Both the position numbers and the translations under genes were made by a program. The notes beneath the pieces are model-generated. The model was not told the DNA's origin. It did no database searches and saw only the letters and a program-made list of their open reading frames with translations. 64,000 nt of DNA from Bradyrhizobiaceae bacterium (GTDB lineage: Bacteria > Pseudomonadota > Alphaproteobacteria > Rhizobiales > Aestuariivirgaceae). The stretch spans positions 1 through 64,000 of the forward strand of contig CANJMQ010000011.1 of NCBI GenBank assembly GCA_947475225.1. The letters are read 5' to 3'. Positions 43,658 through 53,957 of the stretch are shown here, in pieces (the first letter of the stretch is position 1; each line of letters starts with the position of its first letter).

Positions 43658-44497
43658 CTAGCCGCCAATCCTCTGCGCCAGCCTTGCAAAGGCCTCCACC
43701 GGCAATTGCTCGGCGCGCAGTTCAGGGTTGATGGCCAATTCGTTCAGCAGCGCTTCGGGCTCGGGCAGCAGGCTTTTGAGGCTTGCCCGCAGCATCTTGC
43801 GGCGCTGGCCGAAGGCGGCGGCCGTGACGCGTTCCAGCACACCAAGGCGGCATTCGGGCTCAGGCTTAGGTCTTGGAACAAGCTGCACGATCGATGACGT
43901 TACCTTGGGTGGTGGCGTGAATGCGGAGCGGTTGACGTCGAACAGCTTCTTGGTGGATGCGCGATACTGGCACAGCACCGACAGCCGCCCGAAATCCTTG
44001 CCGCCGGGCTTTGCCACGATGCGCTCGGCCACTTCCTTCTGGAACATCAGGGTGAGAGACTCATAGAAGGGCGGCCAATGATCGCCGCCGAGCCAGCCGA
44101 CGAGAAGCGGTGTCGCGATGTTGTAGGGCAGGTTGGCAACGATCCTGGTGGGCCTGCCCGCCACCAGCTTGGCATAATCCGTCTCCAGCGCATCGCCGGG
44201 GATCACCGTGAGGCGGCCGGGATAGGCGGCAGAGATTTCGGCCAGCGCCGCCAGCGCGCGGTCATCGCGCTCGATGGCGATGACATGGGTGGCGCCCTCC
44301 ATCAGCAGTGCGCGGGTGAGGCCGCCGGGGCCGGGTCCGACCTCGATGACCGTGATGCCTTCAAGCGGCCCTGCGGCCCGCGCGATGCGGCGCGTGAGGT
44401 TCAGGTCAAAGAGGAAGTTCTGGCCCAGCGCCTTCTTGGCGCCAAGGCCGTGGCGGGCGATCACCTCGCGCAGCGGCGGCAGCGTATCCCCGTTCAC
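43658..44497 (-). CDS. rsmA: 16S rRNA (adenine1518-N6/adenine1519-N6)-dimethyltransferase
   Basis: A 279-residue KsgA-type methyltransferase with the N-terminal [19 protein letters not shown], the SAM loop [13 protein letters not shown] and the catalytic NLPYN. It dimethylates A1518 and A1519 in 16S rRNA. The GTG start at 44497 overlaps the pdxA stop (GTGA). The pdxA-rsmA order downstream of surA is conserved. Confidence 0.94.
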   Translation of the reverse strand: MNGDTLPPLREVIARHGLGAKKALGQNFLFDLNLTRRIARAAGPLEGITVIEVGPGPGGLTRALLMEGATHVIAIERDDRALAALAEISAAYPGRLTVIPGDALETDYAKLVAGRPTRIVANLPYNIATPLLVGWLGGDHWPPFYESLTLMFQKEVAERIVAKPGGKDFGRLSVLCQYRASTKKLFDVNRSAFTPPPKVTSSIVQLVPRPKPEPECRLGVLERVTAAAFGQRRKMLRASLKSLLPEPEALLNELAINPELRAEQLPVEAFARLAQRIGG

Positions 44498-45486
44498 GCA
44501 GCGGCCTTTGCCATCTTGGCCGCGAGACGAATGGCGGCGATGAGGCTCTTCGGATTGGCGATGCCCTTGCCGGCGATGCCGAGGGCTGTTCCGTGGTCCG
44601 GCGAAGTGCGGATGAAGGGAAGCCCGAGGCTCACGTTGATGCCGCCATGGAAGTCCAGCGTCTTCACCGGGATCAGCGCCTGGTCGTGATACATGCACAG
44701 GATGGCGTCATAGGTGGCACGCGCCTCGGCATGGAAGGCGGTGTCGGCGGAGAGCGGCCCCAACACGTCAAAGCCCTCGGCGCGCAGCGTATCGAGGGCG
44801 GGGCGGATCACCTCGATCTCCTCGCGGCCCATGGCGCCATTCTCGCCGGCGTGCGGATTGAGGCCGGTGAAGGCAAGGCGGGGCCTGTCGATGCCGAAGT
44901 AGCGTGTGAGGTCCTGCGCCGTGACGCGGGCCTGCGACTGGATCGCTTCGCGCGTCAGCTGCGCCGGCACGTCCTTCAACGGAATGTGGACGGTCACCGG
45001 AATGGCACGGAGGTCGTCCGCGACCAGCATCATGACTTCCTGCACCGGCTTGCCATTGCGGGCAGAGAGATGCGCGAGATAATCGGTGTGGCCCTGGTGC
45101 CGGAAGCCCGCGCCATAGAGCGCTTCCTTCTGGATCGGGTTGGTGACGATGCCGCTGGCCCAGCCCTTGAAAGCGAGGCTGACCGCCTCGTCGATTGCGG
45201 CGATCACCTGCGGTGCGGTATCGAGGGCGATGCGACCCGGAGCAGGATGCGAGGCGAGCGGGCGGTGGAGAACGGGAAGGGCATTGTCAAATGCCGCAAG
45301 GGCCTCGGCGGGAGACGTGACCTCGGCGATGGGCAGGCCCGGATTTCGTGCCCGCCAGTAATTCGCGTCGCCCAGCAGCGCAAAGGCTTTCCCGGGCTCA
45401 CCGCGCAGTGCGGCCCAGGCGGCAGCCGTGATCTCGGGCGCGATGCCGGCCGGCTCTCCGGAGGTGAGGATGAGGGGAGCCGTCAT
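44494..45486 (-). CDS. pdxA: 4-hydroxythreonine-4-phosphate dehydrogenase
   Basis: A 330-residue enzyme of DXP-dependent PLP synthesis, with the N-terminal [13 protein letters not shown], metal histidines in [12 protein letters not shown] and [11 protein letters not shown], and the C-terminal [16 protein letters not shown]. The ATG at 45486 is used; an in-frame extension to 45531 overlaps surA. It is coupled to rsmA and overlaps nothing else. Confidence 0.94.
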   Translation of the reverse strand: MTAPLILTSGEPAGIAPEITAAAWAALRGEPGKAFALLGDANYWRARNPGLPIAEVTSPAEALAAFDNALPVLHRPLASHPAPGRIALDTAPQVIAAIDEAVSLAFKGWASGIVTNPIQKEALYGAGFRHQGHTDYLAHLSARNGKPVQEVMMLVADDLRAIPVTVHIPLKDVPAQLTREAIQSQARVTAQDLTRYFGIDRPRLAFTGLNPHAGENGAMGREEIEVIRPALDTLRAEGFDVLGPLSADTAFHAEARATYDAILCMYHDQALIPVKTLDFHGGINVSLGLPFIRTSPDHGTALGIAGKGIANPKSLIAAIRLAAKMAKAAA

Positions 45487-45496
45487 CGCGGCCCTC

Positions 45497-46489
45497 CTAC
45501 GGGGCGTAGCTCGGATTGCGGTACTCGACATAGACCTTGTCGCGCGCCGTGGCGAGATACTGCTCCTCCAGCTTGTCGTATTTCTCGTTGAGGACGGCGC
45601 GCTCCACCTGGTCGCGGGTCGGCATGGTGAAATTGGGCTTGGGTGGCGTGAGCTTGCGGACGCCGCACAGGGCGATCAGCTGGATGCCGTCCTTGCCACG
45701 CATGGGACCGATCGCGCGGCCAATGCCCCCCTTGTCGAGTGCGGCCTTCAGCTGCGGTGGCAGCCTTGCGCCATCGGCTTCGAAGGTCTTGCCCTTCCTG
45801 ACGTCGAAGATGCCTTCCGAGGCGGCCTTCAGCCCGTTGCAGCTCTTGAGGCGCTGCACCACCTGCGCAGCCTCTATGGCGCGCGACTGCAGCAGCATCG
45901 GGTCGTTGCCCTCAACCGGCAGGTGGATTTCCATCAGCGTGTAGACGTTGATCGGCTTCATGCGCGGATCACTCATGATCTTGGCTTGTTCCTGGCCGAT
46001 GTTGGCCTTGATCTCCGCCATCTTGGCGTCGACCTCGGCATCCGTCGCCTTGACCTGCTGCTGGTACTTGCCCTGGATAATGCGGGTGAAGGCCATGCCG
46101 GCCTTCACATAATCGCGGAAGGTTGCCTTGCTGATGCCCTTGGCGCCGAGCTTGGCGTAGAGCGCATCGGAGGTGAGCTTCATGCCTTCGGCCAGGCGCT
46201 TGATGCGGTCGTTCAGCTCCGCGTCGCTGGGTATCATGTTGAACCGCCGGGCTTCCTGGATCTTCACCACCTGGTCGATCAGCTGGAGCAGGGCCTTTTT
46301 CTTGTCGATGCCACCCCTAGGCACGTCGTCCATGACCTCGAGCAGTGCGATGCGCTGGGTGAGGTCGAGTTCGGTGATGGGCTGATCGTTCACGATGGCA
46401 ACGAGCGAGGGAGACTGGGCATGGGCCGCCGGGGCACATGCAAGGACCATCGCGAGCACCGCAGCGGGAAGGATGCGAAACAATGTCAT
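45497..46489 (-). CDS. surA: Periplasmic peptidyl-prolyl isomerase/chaperone SurA-like
   Basis: A 330-residue protein. Residues 1-24 are a signal peptide (ILPAAVLAMVLACAPAAHA), then a SurA N-terminal domain (LVAIVNDQPITELDLTQRIA), and one parvulin-like region near 190-290 (TLMEIHLPV, then IGPMRGKDGIQLIALCGVR). It escorts outer-membrane proteins such as LptD. The ATG overlaps the lptD stop by one base (TGATG). It has one rotamase-type domain where the E. coli protein has two. Confidence 0.88.
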   Translation of the reverse strand: MTLFRILPAAVLAMVLACAPAAHAQSPSLVAIVNDQPITELDLTQRIALLEVMDDVPRGGIDKKKALLQLIDQVVKIQEARRFNMIPSDAELNDRIKRLAEGMKLTSDALYAKLGAKGISKATFRDYVKAGMAFTRIIQGKYQQQVKATDAEVDAKMAEIKANIGQEQAKIMSDPRMKPINVYTLMEIHLPVEGNDPMLLQSRAIEAAQVVQRLKSCNGLKAASEGIFDVRKGKTFEADGARLPPQLKAALDKGGIGRAIGPMRGKDGIQLIALCGVRKLTPPKPNFTMPTRDQVERAVLNEKYDKLEEQYLATARDKVYVEYRNPSYAP

Positions 46490-48792
46490 CAGAGCACGAA
46501 CCCGCCTGCCAGGGTACCAATCGTCCTGAGCTCGATGCTGAGGTCGAGGCGATATTCGGTGCCGTTGTCGGAAACGCCAAACTGGTCGGTATGTGACATG
46601 GAATAGACGAGGTCCGCCTTCATGCAGTCGCAGTCGAAGGTGACGCCCATGCTCTCTCCCATCGGCTTGCCGTTCTGGACGTCGTAACGGGCACTGCCGA
46701 AGACGCTCCAGGCATCCGAGAGATAGTAGCGGGCGTCGCCCCACATCTGCTCTTCGTTGTCCGGCCGTCCATAATTGGCGGCCGCCGATATATCGGCGTA
46801 GTTGAGAGAGCCATAAAACTTGCCAAAATTGAGACCAAGCGAGGCTTCCTGCACATTGATGCGCGAGAAATCCTCCTCCCAGCGCGCCTGGTAGCCCAGG
46901 GTCACGTGGGGATTGAACTGCAGCGCAATGGCGCCGACCATGTCAGATGAGGTGCCGTCGAGGCCGGAGCCCACCAGATAGCTGTTCTCGCCGGCGATGT
47001 GGAAGCTCTCACCCAGGGCGGCGCGCACGAAGCCGCCATTGGGCGCCAGCAGCGTGTAGTTGATGCCGGCATTGGCCCGCACGCCACCCTCCCAGCGGTC
47101 ATAACCGGTGAAACGGTCGCTCAGGAACAGGTTCGAGGTATCGAAGTTGAGGGTGATCGCATCCTCGTTGCCGTTCTTGTTCTGGTTGGGCTCGGAGGGC
47201 GATGCGATCATCTGCAACACCGGCGTCAGCACGCTTTCATAGTCGCCGATCGCGGTGACGAAGGGCATGCGCGTATCGATGCCGGCGGTCGGCGACACCG
47301 AGAAATCGGACGCGGTGTCGGCCATGGCGGTGGGGACGTTCTGGGAATAGAACCCGTCGCCGCGAACGCCCGCGAAGGGCGTGACCACGAGCCCCGAGTC
47401 CGAGATCATCTGTCGCTTCCAGTCGGCATAGCCCATCATGTGCGTCTGGTTGGTGCCGAGATTGAGGGTAAGCTCGTCCTTGCCGTTGCCGCTGCTGTTG
47501 TTGCCATAGTCGGTGGTGTCGATCGAGTTCTGGCGCTCCAGCGTGTAGTAATTGAAGCCATAGGAAAACTCTCCGCCCATCAGCTCCTGCGGCAGCACAT
47601 AGTCGCCGGTGATGAAGGGCGTGGCGATCGGCATGTCGCCCTGGTTCTCGCCGTCGACGAGCGATTGCCAGCCGATGACCTGCGCCTTGGTGTAGTTGCG
47701 GTCGTCGAGGCCGGTGGCCTGCACGTAATCCGCCACCATGTTGCGCGGGTCGATGCTGTAGTCCGACATGAACAGCTTGTCGCTGACCAGCGTGCCGTCC
47801 CAGCCCCATGTCCACTTGTCGTTGATGCGGAAGTCGGACTGCGTGCGCGCTGCACCGCGCCACGGCGTGTCATAGGGGTTGTTGGGGGCCGGCGATGCCT
47901 CGTGGATGCCCCAGCCCTCGATGCTGTAGGAGCCGGAGGCAAGGGCCTGCCGGAACTGCAGATCGGCCAGTGGACCGCGCTTGGTTGTCCACATCGGCGC
48001 GAGGGTCATGTCCATGCTGCGGTTGATCGCCCAGAAATAGGGCGTGGTCAGACCGAAGCCATATTGGCCCCAGTGGACAGACGGCAGGAGCAAGCCGGTG
48101 CGGCGCGTCACCGTCGGGTCGGGATAGGCGAAGTAGGGCGTGAAGAACACCGGAACGGGGCCGAATTTCAGCTGCGCGTCCTTGTAGTAGATGGTGTGTT
48201 CCTTGTTGTCGTGCTTGGCCTCGCGGGCCACGATCTGCCACACCGGGGAACCATCCGCCGTCACGCAGGTCTTGCACGCGGTGTAGCTCGCATGCTGGTA
48301 GATGGTGATGCCGTTTTCGTACTTGCGGGCATATTGCGAGGTGATCGTCACGTTGTTGGTGAGCAGCGCCTTCACATGTTCAGCGAAGCCCGCCGCGAAG
48401 GTGTCCTTCATGGTGGCCGTATCGGCTTCCATCACGTTGCCGTTCGGTTCCTTGAGGATGACCGAGCCATTGGCCGAGAAGGTCTTGTCCTTCATGTTGT
48501 AGACCACCCTGGTGGCGGTCAGCACATACGGCCCATAGGTCAGCTGCACGAGGCCAGTGGCGGTGGCGATCTTGGTCTTGTCGTCATAGGTCAGGGTATC
48601 GGCGATGACGTCAACGCGGGTTCCCTTGGGAACCGGGCCGGTCTCCGGCGCGACGAATGCGGGCTGGTTGTTGACGCCCGCCCGCGTGCCCCCGACGCTG
48701 AGTGCGAGACCGGCAGCCGCCAGCAGTCCGAGAAGACAGACATGCAGCCCCCGCACCCGTGCATAGCGCTGGTTGAAACGGTGTTTTCGCAC
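46489..48792 (-). CDS. lptD: LPS-assembly protein LptD
   Basis: An outer-membrane beta-barrel of about 767 residues that inserts lipopolysaccharide. The hydrophobic signal is LLGLLAAAGLALSVGG; an OstA/LptA-like N domain follows (VDVIADTLTYDDKTKIATAT), then the barrel with PVFFTPYFAYPDPTVTRRTG. Cysteine pairs occur at TACKTC and near the C terminus, FDCDC. The GTG at 48792 after GGGG is a likely start; TTG at 48822 is the other option. It heads the lptD-surA-pdxA-rsmA operon. Confidence 0.9.
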   Translation of the reverse strand: MRKHRFNQRYARVRGLHVCLLGLLAAAGLALSVGGTRAGVNNQPAFVAPETGPVPKGTRVDVIADTLTYDDKTKIATATGLVQLTYGPYVLTATRVVYNMKDKTFSANGSVILKEPNGNVMEADTATMKDTFAAGFAEHVKALLTNNVTITSQYARKYENGITIYQHASYTACKTCVTADGSPVWQIVAREAKHDNKEHTIYYKDAQLKFGPVPVFFTPYFAYPDPTVTRRTGLLLPSVHWGQYGFGLTTPYFWAINRSMDMTLAPMWTTKRGPLADLQFRQALASGSYSIEGWGIHEASPAPNNPYDTPWRGAARTQSDFRINDKWTWGWDGTLVSDKLFMSDYSIDPRNMVADYVQATGLDDRNYTKAQVIGWQSLVDGENQGDMPIATPFITGDYVLPQELMGGEFSYGFNYYTLERQNSIDTTDYGNNSSGNGKDELTLNLGTNQTHMMGYADWKRQMISDSGLVVTPFAGVRGDGFYSQNVPTAMADTASDFSVSPTAGIDTRMPFVTAIGDYESVLTPVLQMIASPSEPNQNKNGNEDAITLNFDTSNLFLSDRFTGYDRWEGGVRANAGINYTLLAPNGGFVRAALGESFHIAGENSYLVGSGLDGTSSDMVGAIALQFNPHVTLGYQARWEEDFSRINVQEASLGLNFGKFYGSLNYADISAAANYGRPDNEEQMWGDARYYLSDAWSVFGSARYDVQNGKPMGESMGVTFDCDCMKADLVYSMSHTDQFGVSDNGTEYRLDLSIELRTIGTLAGGFVL

Positions 48793-49002
48793 CTGACCCC
48801 GACAACTCACTTCACGCCGCAAGTCTTAACGGCTTTCGGGGGGGGCGGGAAGCCCTGGAGTGGCATTTCCTGCGCGAAAGGGGGTCGCTGCGGAAGAGTG
48901 CCCCGCCATGGTTAATATTTGTTCAACGGACGCCGCGGACCTTTGATTCCCAAGCCGCGAAAAACCCGCTAAGAGAGGCCTTTCCCAGCTTGAAGGCATC
49001 CC

Positions 49003-50481
49003 ATGAAAATCAGTTTTTCCCCGGCCAGCCTGCCGAAATCCGGCGTGTTGATCCTGCTCGTTCCCGAAGGGCAGCCTCTGGCTGGGCTTGCCGCCGAGGC
49101 TGACCATCGCACCGGGGGGCAGATCAGGCGCGCCATGACCGCCGCGGGCTTCACGGGCAAGCGGGATTCGACCCTCGACATTGTCGCTCCCGGTGGAAGC
49201 TTCAGCCGCGCCGTGCTGTTTGGATTGGGGCAACCCTCGGCGCTGCGTCCCCTCGACCTCGAGATGCTGGGTGGCGCTACGGCAGGCGTTTCGCAGGCCC
49301 TCAAGGCAGACGCGGTCACGATTGCCGCGGATGTGGCGGCAGCTGGGCTGTCGTTGGGTGAGACCGCGGCGCTCATTGCATCGGGGATCAGGCTCCGGGC
49401 CTACAGTTTCAATCAGTACAAGTCGAAGAAGCCTGACGCAAAGGAGCTGAAGCAGGTAACGCTGCTCACAGGCGACGTGAAGGGGGCACGACAGCGTTTC
49501 CCGGCGCTCGAGGCCGTTGCCGAGGGTGTCCACTTCGCCCGGGACCTCGTCAATGAGCCGCCCAATCACCTCCATCCGGTGGAATTCGCCAACCGCATGA
49601 AACCATTGGCGAAACTCGGGCTCAAGATCTCGATCCTCACCCCGGCCCAGATGCAGAAGCTCGGCATGAACGCGCTGCTGGGCGTTGCGCAGGGTTCTGC
49701 CCATGAGGCGCGCATGGTGGTCATGGAATGGAAGGGCGGCAAGGCCAGCGAGCCGCCGCTCGCCTTCATCGGCAAGGGCGTCACCTTTGACACCGGCGGC
49801 ATTTCGATCAAGCCGGCGGGTGGCATGGAGGACATGAAGGGCGACATGGGTGGTGCCGCCTGTGTGGCCGGCCTGATGATGGCGCTGGCCAAGCGCAAGG
49901 CCAGGGTCAATGCGGTGGGTGCCATCGGCATTGTCGAAAACATGCCCGACGGCAAGGCGCAGCGGCCGGGCGATGTGGTCACCTCCATGTCGGGCCAGAC
50001 CATCGCGGTGCTCAACACCGATGCCGAAGGCCGCCTCGTGCTGGCCGACGTGCTCTGGTATATTCAGGAGCGTTTCAAGCCGCGCTTCATGATCGATCTC
50101 GCGACGCTCACCGGCGCCATCATGGTGGCGCTCGGCAAGGAGCATGCTGGCCTGTTCTCGAACAACGACGAGCTTGCGCAGCGCCTCTCCGAAGTGGGCT
50201 ATGCAACGGGCGAGAAGGTGTGGCGCATGCCGCTGGCCCCTGAGTATGACAAGATCATCGATCACGAAGTGGCCGACGTGAAGAACACCGGCGGCCGATA
50301 TGCCGGCGCGATCACCGCGGCGCAGTTCCTGCAGCGCTTTGTCAACAATGTGCCATGGGTGCATCTCGACGTGGCTGGAACGGCCATGGACGCGCCGCGC
50401 AACGCGATCAGTCAGAGCTGGGGCTCCGGCTGGGGCGTGCGGCTGCTGGACAGGCTGGTGACGCAGTTCTACGAGCGCTGA
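49003..50481 (+). CDS. pepA: Leucyl aminopeptidase (M17)
   Basis: A 492-residue cytosolic metallo-aminopeptidase. The C-terminal catalytic domain has [18 protein letters not shown] (metal Lys/Asp) and the M17 signature [12 protein letters not shown]. It releases N-terminal amino acids from peptides. It is divergent from lptD with a 180-base shared upstream region, and its stop is 7 bases from the converging LacI gene. Confidence 0.94.
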   Translation: MKISFSPASLPKSGVLILLVPEGQPLAGLAAEADHRTGGQIRRAMTAAGFTGKRDSTLDIVAPGGSFSRAVLFGLGQPSALRPLDLEMLGGATAGVSQALKADAVTIAADVAAAGLSLGETAALIASGIRLRAYSFNQYKSKKPDAKELKQVTLLTGDVKGARQRFPALEAVAEGVHFARDLVNEPPNHLHPVEFANRMKPLAKLGLKISILTPAQMQKLGMNALLGVAQGSAHEARMVVMEWKGGKASEPPLAFIGKGVTFDTGGISIKPAGGMEDMKGDMGGAACVAGLMMALAKRKARVNAVGAIGIVENMPDGKAQRPGDVVTSMSGQTIAVLNTDAEGRLVLADVLWYIQERFKPRFMIDLATLTGAIMVALGKEHAGLFSNNDELAQRLSEVGYATGEKVWRMPLAPEYDKIIDHEVADVKNTGGRYAGAITAAQFLQRFVNNVPWVHLDVAGTAMDAPRNAISQSWGSGWGVRLLDRLVTQFYER

Positions 50482-50488
50482 AGTTTTC

Positions 50489-51502
50489 TCATGCGGCGAC
50501 GGCGGTGCGCGTCGGCGCGCAGCTTCCGCGCAGCTTGAGTTCCACCGGCAGCACCGTGTCCGGCATCACGGCCTGGCCGCGGATCAGCCCCACCAGCTTT
50601 TCCACCGCGCGGCTGCCCGCTTCGGCGCGCGGCACGTTCACCGTGGTAAGCGAGGGGAAGGCGAAGAGCCCGTCCGCCGTGCCGTCCGCACCGATGAAGG
50701 AAATGTCACCCGGTACATGGATGCCGCGGTCGCGGCACACGTCCATTGCGGCGCAGGCCATCGTGTCATTGGCGCAGAACACTGCGGTGGGGGCCAGTGG
50801 CAGTTCCAGCAACTGCTTCATTGCCTCCGCACCGCCTTCGCGATGGCCATGGCCATTCTTCACGAGCTGGTCCTCAACGGGGAGGCCAAGCCGGGCCATG
50901 GCCGCCCGGTAACCTTCACGGCGCTCGCGGGCCGAATGCCGGTCGGCAGCCCCGGAGATGTGGGCAATGCGGCGATGGCCCATGGAGGCCAACTGGTGTA
51001 CGGCGAGATCGGCGACCTGCTGTTCATCCACACGCACCACCGGCACCTGCGTTTCGTAGATCTTGTCGAACACCTGCACCACCGGCAGGTCCGGCTGGGG
51101 GCCGGTGAAGCGGTCCACACCAGATCCGCCGTCCATCACCAGCAAACCGTCCACCCGGCCGGCGCTCAGAAGCTCGGCATAGGCCTCGCGGTGCCTGTCA
51201 GCCTTGTTCGTGAAGCCGATGATGATGGCATAGCCCATGGCCAGTGCCGTATCCTCGATGCTGCGCACCAGGGCGGGGTAGAAGCTGTTGTCGATGCAGG
51301 GGGCAAGGACAAGAAGCGTGTCGGTGCGCTGGATGCGCAGCGAGCGCGCCACAAGGTTGATCTTGTAGCCGCAGGAGGCGGCTGCCTCGCGTACGGCGCG
51401 CCTTGTGCCGTCAGCAACGAGGTCGGGATTGGACAGGGCACGCGAGGCGGTGGCTACGGATACTCCGGCAAGCTTGGCAACATCGGCTAAAGTCGGTCGC
51501 AT
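50489..51502 (-). CDS. LacI family transcriptional regulator
   Basis: A 337-residue repressor. The helix-turn-helix is TLADVAKLAGVSVATASRAL, the hinge helix follows (ALSNPDLVADGTR), and the C-terminal part is a periplasmic-binding-like sensor domain. The ATG at 51502 is used; a TTG 9 bases upstream is possible. No sugar-utilisation genes are adjacent, so the target is unknown. Upstream palindromes suggest that it controls itself. It is downstream of fghA on the same strand. Confidence 0.9.
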   Translation of the reverse strand: MRPTLADVAKLAGVSVATASRALSNPDLVADGTRRAVREAAASCGYKINLVARSLRIQRTDTLLVLAPCIDNSFYPALVRSIEDTALAMGYAIIIGFTNKADRHREAYAELLSAGRVDGLLVMDGGSGVDRFTGPQPDLPVVQVFDKIYETQVPVVRVDEQQVADLAVHQLASMGHRRIAHISGAADRHSARERREGYRAAMARLGLPVEDQLVKNGHGHREGGAEAMKQLLELPLAPTAVFCANDTMACAAMDVCRDRGIHVPGDISFIGADGTADGLFAFPSLTTVNVPRAEAGSRAVEKLVGLIRGQAVMPDTVLPVELKLRGSCAPTRTAVAA

Positions 51503-51528
51503 GAGTTTCAACCTGCAATGGTTTACTT

Positions 51529-51560
51529 CGCTAAATTAGCGCACAACTTAAACGCTTTAA
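51529..51560. promoter_or_regulatory. Two candidate LacI-family operators upstream of the LacI gene
   Basis: CGCTAA-A-TTAGCG at 51529-51541 and TTAAA-CGC-TTTAA at 51548-51560 are perfect inverted repeats, 27 and 46 bases upstream of the ATG. A perfect TTGACA hexamer is on the minus strand (complement of 51563-51568) just upstream of the second. This suggests autorepression. Confidence 0.55.
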
Positions 51561-51794
51561 ATTGTCAAAAATACTATACTCCTAACTGGAACTATATATT
51601 TTCTTTTTTTGGCTCTATTCAGTCCTTGCAAGTCAGATGGGTGGATCTGAAACAGAGATGTAACATATTGAAAAAATGAAGAATTTTGCTTTTCAATGAG
51701 AGATTGTAAAGCTGTCCGTGATGCACGTAGATCGCGGCTTCACGCTGTTGCATCTGCGTCATTATGACTTCCGTAAAGTCAAGTACCGCGCGAT
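51561..51794. other. AT-rich intergenic region between fghA and the LacI gene
   Basis: No coding frame is convincing. The segment 51560-51690 is the most AT-rich of the window, with runs such as TTTTCTTTTTTTGG. A perfect hairpin TGACTT-CCGTA-AAGTCA (51765-51781) lies about 14 bases beyond the fghA stop and may help to end that transcript; it has no U-run. Confidence 0.5.
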
Positions 51795-52640
51795 TCAAGC
51801 GGCGAATCGTTTCGCATGCCAAACGATATGGTCCGCCACGAAGCTGGACACGAAATAATAGGAGTGGTCGTAGCCCGCCTGCATGCGCAGCGAGAGAGGC
51901 AACGAGACCGCCCTGCAGGCCTCCTCCAGAAGCCATGGCCGCAGCCCATCCGCGAGGAAGGAATCGGCAGTTCCCTGGTCGACCAGCAATTCGGGAAACC
52001 GGGCACCATCCTCGATCAGCGCCACGGCATCCCACTTGCGCCAAATGGTTTCGTCGGAACCCAGATAGGCGGCGAGTGCCGGGCGGGACCAGTCCGCCGT
52101 CATCGGGTGGACGATGGGCGCGAAGGCAGAGCAGCTCAGGTATCGGCCCGGGTTCTTCAGCGCCGCGATGAGTGCGCCGTGGCCACCCATCGAATGGCCG
52201 AAGACGCCCTGCCGCCCCATGTCTGCCATGGGAAAACTGGCGGCGATGACGGCAGGGAGTTCCGCCGTCACATATGAATACATCCGGTAATGCGCCGACC
52301 ATGGCTCCTGCGTGGCATCGACATAGAAGCCTGCACCAAGGCCGAGCTTCCAGTCGCCGGGAACATCCGCCACGCCTTCACCGCGTGGGCTGGTGTCCGG
52401 GCAGACGATGATGACGCCATGTTCCGCGGCGGCCTTCCGGTATTCCCCCTTCTCCATGACATTGGCATGGGTGCAGGTGAGACCCGAGAGGTACCACAAG
52501 ACGGGCAGCTTCTGGCCTTCAGCATGTGGAGGCACATAGACCGCGAAGGTCATGGCGCAGGCGCAGGCCGCGGAGGCATGACTGTAGACGCCCTGCATCC
52601 CGCCATGGGCTTTCCACAGCGACTTGGTCTCCAGCGCCAT
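51795..52640 (-). CDS. fghA: S-formylglutathione hydrolase
   Basis: A 281-residue esterase-D type alpha/beta hydrolase with the nucleophile serine in GVFGHSMGGHGAL, the His in AGYDHSYYFVSSF, and LSGLTCTHANVMEKGEYRKA near the N terminus. It hydrolyses S-formylglutathione to formate and glutathione, the second step of glutathione-dependent formaldehyde oxidation. The start is 2 bases after the stop of the class III alcohol dehydrogenase, which makes its substrate. Confidence 0.94.
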   Translation of the reverse strand: MALETKSLWKAHGGMQGVYSHASAACACAMTFAVYVPPHAEGQKLPVLWYLSGLTCTHANVMEKGEYRKAAAEHGVIIVCPDTSPRGEGVADVPGDWKLGLGAGFYVDATQEPWSAHYRMYSYVTAELPAVIAASFPMADMGRQGVFGHSMGGHGALIAALKNPGRYLSCSAFAPIVHPMTADWSRPALAAYLGSDETIWRKWDAVALIEDGARFPELLVDQGTADSFLADGLRPWLLEEACRAVSLPLSLRMQAGYDHSYYFVSSFVADHIVWHAKRFAA

Positions 52641-52642
52641 GG

Positions 52643-53770
52643 TCAGAACAGGATGACGCTGCGGATCGACTTGCCTTCATGCATCAGCTCGAAGGCCTTG
52701 TTGATGTCCTCGAGCGGCATGGTGTGGGTGATCATCGGGTCGATCTCGATCTTGCCCGACATGTACCAGTCGACGATCTTCGGGACATCCGTGCGGCCGC
52801 GGGCGCCGCCGAAGGCCGTGCCCTTCCAGACCCGGCCGGTGACCAGCTGGAACGGGCGCGTCGCGATTTCCTGACCAGCAGCGGCAACCCCGATGACGAT
52901 CGACTGGCCCCAGCCGCGGTGGCAGCTTTCCAGCGCGATGCGCATGACCTTGACGTTGCCGGTGCAGTCAAAGGTGTAATCCGCGCCGCCGAACTGATCG
53001 GCCCCGCGCTTCGTCATGTTGACCAGATGGGCGACGAGGTCGCCCTGCACGTCGGTGGGATTGACAAAATGCGTCATGCCGAAGCGCTCGCCCCATTCCT
53101 TCCTGGAGCTGTTGATGTCGACGCCGATAATCATGTCGGCGCCTGCCATCCTCAGTCCCTGGATGACGTTGAGGCCGATGCCGCCCAGCCCGAAGACGAT
53201 GGCCGTTGCACCAGACTCGACATTCGCTGTGTTCAGCACCGCGCCAACGCCGGTCGTCACGCCGCAGCCGATGTAGCAGATCTTGTCAAAGGGGGCCTTG
53301 TCGTTGACCTTGGCCAGCGCGATCTCCGGCAGCACGGTGTAGTTCGAGAAGGTGGAGCAGCCCATGTAGTGGTGCACCTTCTGCCCCTTGTAGGAGAAGC
53401 GCGAGGTGCCGTCCGGCATCACGCCCTGGCCCTGAGTGGCGCGGATCGCCGTGCACAGGTTGGTCTTGCGCGACAGGCATGAGGGGCACTGTCGGCATTC
53501 CGGCGTATAGAGCGGGATGACATGGTCGCCCGGCTTCAGCGTGGTCACGCCGGCGCCCACTTCCACCACGACGCCCGCGCCCTCATGCCCGAGGATGACT
53601 GGGAACAGGCCCTCCGAATCGGCACCCGACAGGGTGAACTCGTCGGTGTGGCAGACGCCCGTCGCCCTGATCTCGACCAGCACCTCGCCGGCCTTCGGGC
53701 CTTCCAGGTCGACCTCGACGATTTCCAGCGGCTTTCCAGCCTGAAAGGCAACGGCGGCGCGCGTCTTCAT
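52643..53770 (-). CDS. frmA: S-(hydroxymethyl)glutathione dehydrogenase / class III alcohol dehydrogenase
   Basis: A 375-residue Zn-dependent enzyme. The catalytic Zn site is in [12 protein letters not shown] and LGHEGAG, the structural Zn cysteines in [15 protein letters not shown], and the NAD fold in [14 protein letters not shown]. It oxidises the formaldehyde-glutathione adduct to S-formylglutathione. The ATG at 53770 ([14 protein letters not shown]) is the standard start. It forms an operon with fghA, relevant to the C1 metabolism suggested elsewhere in the window. Confidence 0.95.
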   Translation of the reverse strand: MKTRAAVAFQAGKPLEIVEVDLEGPKAGEVLVEIRATGVCHTDEFTLSGADSEGLFPVILGHEGAGVVVEVGAGVTTLKPGDHVIPLYTPECRQCPSCLSRKTNLCTAIRATQGQGVMPDGTSRFSYKGQKVHHYMGCSTFSNYTVLPEIALAKVNDKAPFDKICYIGCGVTTGVGAVLNTANVESGATAIVFGLGGIGLNVIQGLRMAGADMIIGVDINSSRKEWGERFGMTHFVNPTDVQGDLVAHLVNMTKRGADQFGGADYTFDCTGNVKVMRIALESCHRGWGQSIVIGVAAAGQEIATRPFQLVTGRVWKGTAFGGARGRTDVPKIVDWYMSGKIEIDPMITHTMPLEDINKAFELMHEGKSIRSVILF

Positions 53771-53957
53771 GGGGATCATCCTTACTCTAGCCAGCTCTGG
53801 TGCAAGCACATATCGCGGCGGGACGCCCAAGGCCAGAGGGAGTGAACCGGTCCCAAGGGCGCTCCGGCGTCTTCGATCCGCGGCCAGTCATGGGAGCGTA
53901 TGGAAAGGTGGAGGTTTTCGGCCTAGGGTCGCGGGCCGTGGCATAGGGTGTTTGTTG

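Noticed and set aside
46999-48915. 638-codon plus-strand frame opposite lptD
   Set aside because: It is His/Arg/Gly-rich with no domain, a typical shadow of a high-GC gene; the minus strand has a clear LptD.
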